NCBI RefSeq assembly: GCF_900110955.1
Contig: NZ_FOFR01000009.1
Location: 1 to 64,000 of the forward strand
Source of the DNA: Lentzea xinjiangensis
GTDB lineage: Bacteria > Actinomycetota > Actinomycetes > Mycobacteriales > Pseudonocardiaceae
DNA: 64,000 nt
Direction: 5' to 3'
Shown: positions 57,757 through 64,000 of the stretch, piece after piece
Layout of the letters: every line of letters starts with the position of its first letter
Position numbering within the stretch: position 1 is the first letter of the stretch
The notes under the pieces: model-generated
The model's database searches: none
Told to the model about the DNA's origin: nothing
Seen by the model: only the letters and a program-made list of their open reading frames with translations
Position numbers and translations under genes: made by a program

Positions 57757-58548
57757 ATGGGACGCTCGTCGGTGTTCACCTTCCAGTACATCGCGATCGA
57801 CACGGAGGCTGGTGTCACGCCGGAGGAGTTCGAGACCTTCGTGCGTGCTGAAGGCGTTCACCTGCCCTTGTACCCGGGGTGGCGGTGGACTCTGCTGCGC
57901 GGGTTGCGCGGCGAGCGGACCGGGCAGTACCTGATGTTGTACGAGATCGAGAGCGCCGAGCAGCGCGACCGCTACGTCACGGCCCGGGGTGAGCAGACCG
58001 AGCTGGCCCGGCAGTTCTGGGCGCAGCACCCCGAGGCGGAGGCCGTGCTGGCGCGATGGCGGCGGCTGGGCACGTTCGGTGAGCTGCCGACGTTGTTCAC
58101 CGACTACCGGCTGCTGGCCGACAATCCGCGGAGCACGGTCACGCCCGGCCCCCGCTACCGCAACCGCCCCGGGGAGGAGCCCGTCGCCCGGGTCATCGGT
58201 ATCCACAACCTGGCGTTGCGCGCCGGTGTGACCGAGGAGATGTTCGACCGCTTCATCGCCGAGAACCACCACCGGATCGACGACTACCCGGACTGGCGGT
58301 TCCACGTGCTCAAGGGCGAGCGGGGCAACCGCCTCGACCAGTACGTGATGATGATGGAGATCGCGAGCCTGGACGCGCTGGACGTCTTCTACCCCGAGCC
58401 CGACATCGCGACCGGCGAGGCCGCGGAGTTCGCGGCCGCCCACCGCGACACCAAGCAGATGTACGAGGAGTGGAAGCAGCTGGCCTCGTTCTCGGGCTCG
58501 CCGCAGATCTACACGGACTACCTCGCCGTCGCGGAGAACCCGGCGTAG
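57757..58548 (+). CDS. Protein of unknown function with two tandem copies of one domain
   Basis: 263 residues without signal or membrane helix. The N-terminal half (about 5-125) and C-terminal half (about 150-263) are diverged copies of one domain. Each has a start strand (FQYIAID; VIGIHNLAL), TPEEFETFV / TEEMFDRFI, YPGWRWTLLRGLRGERTGQY / YPDWRFHVLKGERGNRLDQY, and an ending (PTLFTDYRLLADNP; PQIYTDYLAVAENP). The alpha/beta pattern suggests a dimeric ferredoxin-like barrel fused into one chain. The ATG at 57757 is supported by this repeat boundary. Function unknown; it stands alone. Confidence 0.8.
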   Translation: MGRSSVFTFQYIAIDTEAGVTPEEFETFVRAEGVHLPLYPGWRWTLLRGLRGERTGQYLMLYEIESAEQRDRYVTARGEQTELARQFWAQHPEAEAVLARWRRLGTFGELPTLFTDYRLLADNPRSTVTPGPRYRNRPGEEPVARVIGIHNLALRAGVTEEMFDRFIAENHHRIDDYPDWRFHVLKGERGNRLDQYVMMMEIASLDALDVFYPEPDIATGEAAEFAAAHRDTKQMYEEWKQLASFSGSPQIYTDYLAVAENPA

Positions 58549-58850
58549 CCCCGCACGACCGGGGCGGGCCCGGGATCAGGTGGTGGGTGCGGAGCCGGTC
58601 GCGCATGGCGGTGGTGATCTCGGCGCGGGGTTTCGTCGATGATCTCGTGGCGGGCGTGCCGGCAGGTGACGACGGTGCAGCCGGTCCGAGCCCGCCGTGA
58701 CTCACGGCCAGGAGCGGCGCGCAACAGCGAGGATTGCGTTGACGACCTCGTCCAACGGCCTGGTGCCATCGACGATCGTCGCGCCGATCCCCGGTAGGCG
58801 GACTCGACGCCCTCGTTGTGCGCAAGTGCCGCCGCCAGTTCCTCTGGGTG
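58549..58850. other. Gene-poor stretch
   Basis: About 300 bp without a convincing gene. On the minus strand, fragments such as VVTCRHARHEIIDE in one frame and TTAMRDRLRTHHL in another could be the scrambled end of a hydrolase gene, but this is too short to call. Confidence 0.35.
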
Positions 58851-58859
58851 CTTGCCGAA

Positions 58860-59364
58860 CGCGTTCGTCGTGCGGGTCAGGAGGCCCTGGTCGTCCTGCC
58901 GCCGCGAGGACGGGGGCGATGGCGTGCTCGTGCTCGCCCCACCGACGTGCGGAAGACCCTGTTCGCCGATCACCTGCCGGACGCGCTCGTCGAGGCGTTG
59001 GCCCGGCACAACCGCGTCCACCCGCCACAGGAGCGAATACGGCTGCGGCTCGCCCTGCACGCAGGTGAGATCAACTACGACCAGCACGGCGTGACGAGGT
59101 CCCTCGCTCACCCACGCGTTCCGGCTGCTCGACGCCGACGTCTTCCGCGACGCCCTCAAGTGCTCGACGGCCGTGCTCGCGGTCATCAGCTCGGACTGGT
59201 TCTTCGACGAGGTCATCCGGCACAGCGAACTGAGCCGCGCCAGGACCTACCGGCAGGCGGGCGTGGCGAACAAGGAGACCACGACCCTGGGGTGGGTGCG
59301 CCTGCTCAGGCCACCCGCCGGACGCCACCCGCGGCTGCGGCCGCCGAGGAGCAGCCAGAACTGA
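58860..59364 (+). pseudogene. Frameshifted remnant of a nucleotide-cyclase-like effector/regulator protein
   Basis: Three pieces of one protein family lie in different frames. The first is CRREDGGDGVLVLAPPT (about 58893-58945). A second runs DVRKTLFADHLPDALVEALA through RIRLRLALHAGEINYDQHGVT (about 58945-59094). The third is LTHAFRLLDADVFRDALKCS and AVISSDWFFDEVIRHSELSR, ending in KETTTLGW (about 59105-59320). The order is that of the actinobacterial cyclase-like domain found with many conflict-system genes. Removing one A near 59096 restores GVTG-PSLTHAF. At least two frameshifts and a missing N terminus make it a pseudogene, unless the sequence has errors. Confidence 0.65.
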
Positions 59365-59388
59365 CGACGACCGCTTCCACAGCACGAC

Positions 59389-59422
59389 AAGAGCGCCTGG
59401 TCATGGATGACCAGGCGCTCTT
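59389..59422. terminator. Bidirectional hairpin between the remnant and the minus-strand regulator-like gene
   Basis: Sixteen-base arms AAGAGCGCCTGGTCAT and complement nearly abut around GG; the effective loop is a few bases larger. It lies 24 bp after the stop at 59446. Confidence 0.75.
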
Positions 59423-59445
59423 CGTCCGCCGGTGACAGGTCCGGC

Positions 59446-60396
59446 TCACGGCTCGTCGTCGTACTGCCACTGCAAGCCGTAGCTCAGGCCCTGTTGCAGG
59501 TCGTGGAACTCCAGGGAGACGTCTCCCAGCCGGTCCACGGTCAACTGGTCGTCGCCGGGTACGAAGTCCTCGTAGGCTTTCGACGGCAATCCGCTGATCC
59601 GCCACACCTTTGCTGGAGCGTTGTGCGTGCCGTACCGCACGCGCACCGAAAACTCCTCACATCGGCGCAACGGCGTGAAGACGTAGTAGGGCCGCATCCA
59701 CTGCCTCGGGTACGAGATGAACTGGATGCTGTAGTTGTGCGTTTGTCCCAGCGTGAGCGGGGAAGGCAGCCGCACGACGAACCTCGAGTGGGACGAGGAA
59801 ACGCGTTCCTCCGCCACGATTTCGCCGCCGTAGACCATCTCGGCCCGGATCGCGTACTCGTCCCCGGCCCTGGGATCCCTCGGCGCGCTCATGGAGAGGA
59901 TCAGCTCGTCGAGATCGTCCACCGCGGCGACGATGCGCCTTTCCTCGGTGAGCGTGGGCAGCTCCAAGTCCATCCGCAGGAACCCCCTGAGCGACTCCAC
60001 GTACCAGCCGTCCGGCGAGTAGGAACCGGACTTCCGGTCTCTCATGCCCGCGTCGTAGAGCAGTTCCGCGAGCATCTTGAACGCGTTGTCCACGCGCCGC
60101 CGCGCGGTGCGCGGATCGCGGTCGTAGGTGTTGGCCAGCCAGGCGATGCGCTGGTCGAGGAACTCGCCGGCCGCGTCCTGGTGCAACCCGAGCGCGACCG
60201 TCGCGGCCAGGTGCAGGTCGCTCGGCAGCTTCGCGCTCAGCTTCGTCAACTGGAGGATGATCTTCCGCCTGATCAGGGCGGGGTGGTCGAGGTCGGTCAC
60301 ACCGCACGCTGTGCACAGCGCCAGACCAACGCGCTCGTGCAGGTCGTCCGCCCTCAGTCCGCGTCCACGGCGAATTTCCTTGAGCTCGTTGACCAT
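59446..60396 (-). CDS. Actinobacterial regulator-like protein of unknown function
   Basis: 316 residues from ATG 60396 (GTG 60411 and TTG 60414 are alternatives). The N-terminal about 120 residues are helical and start ELKEIRRGRGLRADDLHERV, then a Cys-containing CTACGVTD, LSAKLPSDLHLAATVALGLH and YDRDPRTARRRVDNAFKMLA. This pattern recurs in many actinobacterial proteins next to conflict-type genes. The C-terminal half (about 130-316) is beta-rich with many aromatic residues. No enzyme motif is visible. Soluble; role unknown. Confidence 0.7.
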   Translation of the reverse strand: MVNELKEIRRGRGLRADDLHERVGLALCTACGVTDLDHPALIRRKIILQLTKLSAKLPSDLHLAATVALGLHQDAAGEFLDQRIAWLANTYDRDPRTARRRVDNAFKMLAELLYDAGMRDRKSGSYSPDGWYVESLRGFLRMDLELPTLTEERRIVAAVDDLDELILSMSAPRDPRAGDEYAIRAEMVYGGEIVAEERVSSSHSRFVVRLPSPLTLGQTHNYSIQFISYPRQWMRPYYVFTPLRRCEEFSVRVRYGTHNAPAKVWRISGLPSKAYEDFVPGDDQLTVDRLGDVSLEFHDLQQGLSYGLQWQYDDEP

Positions 60397-60479
60397 CTGC
60401 TGGCCGTCCACCAACCACCACCGCCTCTCTCACCGCGGGAACCGCGGTTTCTCCTCACAGTGCCGACAACCTTGGCGTG

Positions 60480-60536
60480 TCAGAAGAACAACGCCAACAG
60501 CGACATCACGATCTCGACAACGACATGGCTTTCCAT
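60480..60536 (-). CDS. Possible 18-residue hydrophobic peptide
   Basis: MESHVVVEIVMSLLALFF, with GGAGAGG 9 nt upstream of the ATG. Very short; supported only by the ribosome binding site and by the membrane miniprotein gene just upstream on the same strand. Confidence 0.25.
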   Translation of the reverse strand: MESHVVVEIVMSLLALFF

Positions 60537-60610
60537 TTCGCACAACCTCTCCGCGAAGAACCGCAGCGTCGATCCGCCGGAGAACTCCGCCCGTCTCCAG
60601 AACAGGTGAC

Positions 60611-60709
60611 CTACAGCGCGGCACCGATGAAGAGGCCGAGCAGGACGCCGACGACGAACGCCGAAGCGCTCATCTTGAACAAGGTCCTCACCGACATCCA
60701 AAGAGTCAT
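60611..60709 (-). CDS. 32-residue membrane miniprotein
   Basis: The sequence is MTLWMSVRTLFKMSASAFVV followed by GVLLGLFIGAAL: a short basic amphipathic start and one transmembrane helix with a glycine-zipper-like pattern (GVLLGLFIGAA). A strong ribosome binding site, GGGGGGAAGC, precedes the ATG. It lies in the gap between the Crp/Fnr gene and the regulator-like gene on the same strand, after a terminator. Too short for normal gene calling. Function unknown. Confidence 0.55.
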   Translation of the reverse strand: MTLWMSVRTLFKMSASAFVVGVLLGLFIGAAL

Positions 60710-60740
60710 CGCTTCCCCCCTCAGTGCTCGCACCACGAGA

Positions 60741-60766
60741 ATGCCCCGGCCTGCCGGCCGGGGCAT
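60741..60766 (-). terminator. Terminator after the Crp/Fnr gene
   Basis: Perfect 11-bp stem ATGCCCCGGCC and complement with a 4-nt loop, 18 bp past the stop at 60785. Confidence 0.75.
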
Positions 60767-60784
60767 CGACGCGTGGCGTGCTCG

Positions 60785-61477
60785 CTACCTGCCATCTGGC
60801 GGGTAGCCGGCGAGGGCGCGCAGCACGTCGGGACGACCGATCACCACTCTCGCCCTGGTGCTGGTGACGATGCCGCGGTCGCGCAGCACGGCGAACGCCC
60901 TGGCGACGGACCGCGCGGACGCGTCCACCTGACCGGCCACGTCCTGCTGGCTGAGCCTGATGCGCAACGCGATCCCGTTCGCGACGGGCACTCCGTGCAG
61001 CTCCACCAGCCGCAGCAGGCAGGCGGCGACTCGCCGGGTCACGTCGAGCGGGGCGAAGAGCATCCTCGTCTCGCCCAGCTCGACGAGTCGCGCGGACAAC
61101 TGCTTGATCATCGCCATCGAGATCGCCGGCTGGTCGCGCAACAGGTCGACGAACCGTTCCCGGCGCAGTTGCACGACGCGCACGGGTTCCAGCGCGCGAA
61201 CACTCGCCGTGCGGTCCGTGCCGTGCACCGCGGCCAGATCACCGACGACCTCGCCGGGACCGCGGAACGCGAGCAGCAGGTCACGCCCGCCTTCGGTGGA
61301 GGCCGACACGCGCACCCACCCGCTCAGCAGCACGAAGACGTGGTCGGTCGGATCACCCTGGCGCAGAAGCACTTCGTTCGACGGGAACTCGCGGCGCGCA
61401 CCGGCCTCCACCACGATTCTGTGGTCGACCTCGGACAAGTGGTCGAAGATCGACCCCGGCACCCATGACCGGCTCAT
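60785..61477 (-). CDS. Crp/Fnr-family transcription regulator
   Basis: 230 residues. An N-terminal cyclic-nucleotide-binding beta-roll (about 25-135; LLRQGDPTDHVFVLLSGWVR, FRGPGEVVGDLAAVHGTDRT) is followed by the dimer helix and a C-terminal winged helix (about 155-220; RIRLSQQDVAGQVDASARSV). The phosphate-binding Arg-Ser/Thr pair of true cAMP receptors is seen as DRTASV. No N-terminal Cys cluster, so not an oxygen sensor of FNR type. ATG with AGGGGG 5 nt upstream. It follows the three-gene membrane/Band-7/HEAT cluster on the same strand. Confidence 0.9.
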   Translation of the reverse strand: MSRSWVPGSIFDHLSEVDHRIVVEAGARREFPSNEVLLRQGDPTDHVFVLLSGWVRVSASTEGGRDLLLAFRGPGEVVGDLAAVHGTDRTASVRALEPVRVVQLRRERFVDLLRDQPAISMAMIKQLSARLVELGETRMLFAPLDVTRRVAACLLRLVELHGVPVANGIALRIRLSQQDVAGQVDASARSVARAFAVLRDRGIVTSTRARVVIGRPDVLRALAGYPPDGR

Positions 61478-61490
61478 CAGGCCCCCTGAC

Positions 61491-62030
61491 CTACTGCTGG
61501 TCGAGCCACGAACCCGCGTCGCTCGTCCATTGGGACACAGGTGTCACGCATCCATCAAGTCCCGGCGCGCAGGTGTTCGTGTTCCACAGCAAGAAGAGCA
61601 CGAACACGACCGCGATCACGAAGAGCCTCGGCTTCCGCTGGAGCCAGCCGAGCACCTGCACCAGGACGGCGGCCGAGGACTTCACCGCCGTGTTCGCGGC
61701 GTACACGGCGTCGCCGTAGAGGTAGATGACCGATGGCAGGGACAGCCGAAGCCTCGTCAACGTCCAGGTGACCGCGAGCTCCGGCAGCAACACGAGCACC
61801 ATCGCGAAGTCCGCCAGCAGGTCGACCACGGGGCGCACCACGCCTTGCAGCAGCGGAAAACCCCTGCGCACCAGCAAACTCGTCGCGACGTAGAGCAGCG
61901 ACGCGATCAGGAGGAACTCGCCGGTCCGTGCGAGCCAGGCGTCCACCCCCGCGTCCAGCAACGCCCTGTCGAGCAGTTCGACGAGCCAGCCGAGGAGGGG
62001 CAGCTCGACCAGCGGGCTAGTCGTCGTCAT
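61491..62030 (-). CDS. Small polytopic membrane protein of the Crp-linked cluster
   Basis: 179 residues with about three hydrophobic helices (FLLIASLLYVATSLLV, VVDLLADFAMVLVLLPELAV, LFVIAVVFVLFLLWN) and a Cys pair near the C terminus (NTCAPGLDGC). ATG at 62030 was chosen because GGAG lies 6 nt upstream; the ATG two codons earlier overlaps that site. The 5' end overlaps the upstream gene by about 14 bp. Family not recognised. Confidence 0.7.
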   Translation of the reverse strand: MTTTSPLVELPLLGWLVELLDRALLDAGVDAWLARTGEFLLIASLLYVATSLLVRRGFPLLQGVVRPVVDLLADFAMVLVLLPELAVTWTLTRLRLSLPSVIYLYGDAVYAANTAVKSSAAVLVQVLGWLQRKPRLFVIAVVFVLFLLWNTNTCAPGLDGCVTPVSQWTSDAGSWLDQQ

Positions 62031-63114
62031 CGTCATCTCCGTAGTACGGAGGCGGGTCGAGGAGGATCTCCGCGGTGATCGGTGCCGACGCGGTGCTGTC
62101 CGGAACCGCAGCCGGGCGGGGCGGGGGCGGAGGGGCGGCGATCGGAATGCCGCCGGAGGGCAGGCCGACCGACGCCCTCGACAGCTGGCTCGCGATGACG
62201 GTGGACGCCTGGCTCATGATGCCCTGCACGTCGCTGTGGTTGACCAACCGGTTCTCCAGCAGGGAGCTGAGCAGCTCCTTCGCCGTCTCGAAGTCCATCT
62301 GGTCGCGCTGCATGAGCAAGGCGAGCACGTTGTTGACCTCTCCCGGGCTGCTGGCGAGCTGCAGCGCGATGAGCACCTCCTGCCCACCTTCGAGCGCTTG
62401 ACCGTAGAAGTCCATCCGCCGTTTGGTCAGGCGCAGCTGGTGTTCGGCCTCAGCCCTTTCACGCGCGTGCCGGTTCGTTTCCTGTGCCTCTTCGAGCGCG
62501 GCGTTGCGGTGGATGGTCGTGTTCTGGCGCTCCCACTCCTTGGCGTTCCACTCGTGCTGTTTGCGCTTGCGCAGCTCTTCGAGCGCGGGCCCGTCCAGCG
62601 ACAGCGACACCGAGCAGTGGACCAGGAGCACCCCCTGGGGCAGCGGCAGCGGGCCCTGGTCGGAGAAGTAGCGGATCATCGCCCGCTCGGCCGCGGGACG
62701 TTCCTCGATCGCGTACGAGGTGCTGATCTCGCGCAACGTCTGCTTCAGGTACGGCGCGAGCACCTGCCCGGCGTCGGACAGGCTCGTGCGCACCGCCTCG
62801 CAGGGGTCACCGACCCGCCACCGCGCCGAGACCTCGGCGTGGAACGGGAAGGCGTCCTCCTGGGCGGGCAGGTCCAGGGCGAGGGTGAACGGGTGGACCG
62901 CGGTGTCGACCAGGTACACCGTGCGCGGCTTGTTGATCGCGATCTCACCCGCGGTCAGCGGCCGGTCGGACTGGTAGAGCCCGCCTTTGCGGTCCAGGTA
63001 CACGGTGGCGCGCTCGCCTCCGGGCATCGGGCGGTCCCGGAACAGGTCGGACCTGCTCGGCTCCAGCTTGGTGATGAGCGAGGCGGCGGCGGGGCGCTGG
63101 TGTGGCTGGTTCAC
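62017..63114 (-). CDS. Band-7/SPFH-like coiled-coil protein
   Basis: 365 residues. Residues about 30-170 look like an SPFH/Band-7 domain (beta strands with FPFHAEVSARWRVGDPCEAV, then the helix LAPYLKQTLREISTSYAIEE). A charged coiled coil follows at about 180-250 (RKRKQHEWNAKEWERQNTTI, ARERAEAEHQLRLTKRRMD). Then comes a helical domain, a Pro-rich linker (APPPPPRPAA) and an acidic tail of six Asp. There is no membrane helix of its own; SPFH proteins form scaffolds on membranes, so the adjoining membrane protein may anchor it. Its GTG start overlaps the upstream gene (GTGA). Confidence 0.7.
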   Translation of the reverse strand: MNQPHQRPAAASLITKLEPSRSDLFRDRPMPGGERATVYLDRKGGLYQSDRPLTAGEIAINKPRTVYLVDTAVHPFTLALDLPAQEDAFPFHAEVSARWRVGDPCEAVRTSLSDAGQVLAPYLKQTLREISTSYAIEERPAAERAMIRYFSDQGPLPLPQGVLLVHCSVSLSLDGPALEELRKRKQHEWNAKEWERQNTTIHRNAALEEAQETNRHARERAEAEHQLRLTKRRMDFYGQALEGGQEVLIALQLASSPGEVNNVLALLMQRDQMDFETAKELLSSLLENRLVNHSDVQGIMSQASTVIASQLSRASVGLPSGGIPIAAPPPPPRPAAVPDSTASAPITAEILLDPPPYYGDDDDDD

Positions 63115-64000
63115 GGTTGGTAGTCCTCACGGTCGAGTACGGCGACCAGCTCGGCGACGGCGTCGACGGGACCGCGACGGCCCTCCGCCCAGCGGGTCAG
63201 GTTGTGTCGCAGGGTTCTCCGCCTGCTGGGGTTCCTGCTGGCGTCGGCGAGCAACGCCCCCAACGGCTCGCGTTGCGCCGCATCGCGTTGCGCGATGAGC
63301 ACCCAGCGCCGGATGACCTCGTAGGTCTCCGGCATGAAGAACGGGGCCTCCATCGCACGGGCGAGCAGCGTCACGACGGCGTCGCGGTGCTCGCCCTCGG
63401 CGACCCACAACAAGCCGGGCCACGGTTCCGCGCTGCCCTCGACGCCGGCTTCGAGGAACGAGCACAGCTGCAGCACGCAGGTGAGCCCGACCGCGCGCAC
63501 ACCGATCGGCCGGGCCCGCGTCCAGCGCTCCAACGCCTCCAGCACCAGCCCGAGCCGATCCGGGTCGAGGGCCAGGTTCGTGATCGAGTCGGAGATCGCG
63601 ATGACCATCGCGTCCTCGTCGGTGTCGGCCGCCTTGCGCAGCAGCTTGAGCACCCGCGCCGGTTCCACGATCGGCAACGTGCCCAGGATGGCGACCGCGG
63701 CGATCCGGCGACCGGTGGCCGTCTTGCCGCGCAGCCACGACGTGACCATCCGGTTGATCAACGGCTGGAGCTCCGGCTGCATCGTCGGCAACCGCAGCGC
63801 GCCGATCACCGCCTGGCGCTCCCAGTCGTGCCGCACGTCTGCCCACGGTTCGAGCACGTGCCGGCGCACGTGGTCGAACTCCGCGAGGCTCAGCAGGCCG
63901 GCGGCGACCCCCGCACGGGCCCGCACCTGCCGATCCGGTGAGCTGCCGAGGTCGCGCAGCCAGGTGCGCACCACCTGGTGCGCCTCGGGGTACTCGCACC
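63111..64000 (-). CDS. HEAT-like repeat protein, C-terminal part (cut by window edge)
   Basis: About 295 residues visible; the frame is open to the right edge, so the N terminus is missing. The visible part is all-helical in units of 35-45 residues (for example VRARAGVAAGLLSLAEFDHV, WERQAVIGALRLPTMQPELQ, GRRIAAVAILGTLPIVEPAR), which suggests HEAT or ARM-like repeats. It is coupled to the Band-7-like gene by GTGA. The missing N terminus may carry an enzymatic or NTPase domain; nothing in the window tells. Confidence 0.65.
   Translation of the reverse strand, partial: CEYPEAHQVVRTWLRDLGSSPDRQVRARAGVAAGLLSLAEFDHVRRHVLEPWADVRHDWERQAVIGALRLPTMQPELQPLINRMVTSWLRGKTATGRRIAAVAILGTLPIVEPARVLKLLRKAADTDEDAMVIAISDSITNLALDPDRLGLVLEALERWTRARPIGVRAVGLTCVLQLCSFLEAGVEGSAEPWPGLLWVAEGEHRDAVVTLLARAMEAPFFMPETYEVIRRWVLIAQRDAAQREPLGALLADASRNPSRRRTLRHNLTRWAEGRRGPVDAVAELVAVLDREDYQP

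Overview
This window is chromosomal DNA from a high-GC actinomycete, most likely Pseudonocardiales (Lentzea/Saccharothrix/Actinosynnema-like). The reasons are the GC-rich codon usage, the EspG/DUF3558/PPE-type secretion cassette, and a backbone whose order matches the mycobacterial locus argS-lysA-hom-thrC-thrB-rho-rpmE-prfA-prmC-sua5-wecA-atpI-atpBEFHAGDC-DUF2550-pduO-murA. The species is inferred, not shown.

The backbone reads right to left on the minus strand. argS, lysA, hom, thrC and thrB (40.3-46.6 kb) form a coupled amino-acid/tRNA-charging operon. Next come rho, rpmE and prfA (35.3-40 kb), prmC (32 kb), sua5 and wecA (20.8-22.7 kb), and the F1Fo ATP synthase from an atpI-like gene to atpD (13.5-20.7 kb). 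atpC, a DUF2550 gene, pduO (plus strand), murA and meaA (ethylmalonyl-CoA mutase) end it (1.9-7.1 kb). An enoyl-CoA hydratase-like gene, a short-chain dehydrogenase and the tail of an IS481-type transposase lie at the left edge.

Lineage-specific DNA interrupts the backbone at several joints. (1) Between atpD and atpC: an MFS carrier, a two-gene asymmetric ABC exporter, and a sigma factor with its membrane partner (7.2-13.3 kb). (2) Between sua5 and prmC: a seven-gene type VII secretion accessory/substrate cassette (22.9-28.5 kb), then a TIR-domain gene divergent from a membrane protein/small protein pair that shares a short motif (28.6-31.8 kb). (3) Between prmC and prfA: lpd and an acyl-CoA thioesterase-like gene (32.7-35.3 kb). 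(4) Between rpmE and rho: a small membrane protein and a repeat-rich stretch with a 141-bp nested palindrome (36.9-37.9 kb).

Right of argS the content is accessory: DUF3105 and DUF305 envelope proteins, a very-long-chain-type acyl-CoA dehydrogenase, a 1,410-residue secreted GH92 alpha-mannosidase behind a LacI-like operator, a CDF metal transporter, a secreted alpha/beta hydrolase, tRNA-Arg(CCG), a duplicated-domain protein of unknown function and a frameshifted nucleotide-cyclase-like remnant. It ends with an uncharacterised cluster: an RNA-less regulator-like gene, a 32-residue membrane miniprotein, a Crp/Fnr regulator, a membrane protein, a Band-7-like coiled-coil protein and a HEAT-like protein cut by the window edge. 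No rRNA, CRISPR array or replication origin was seen.
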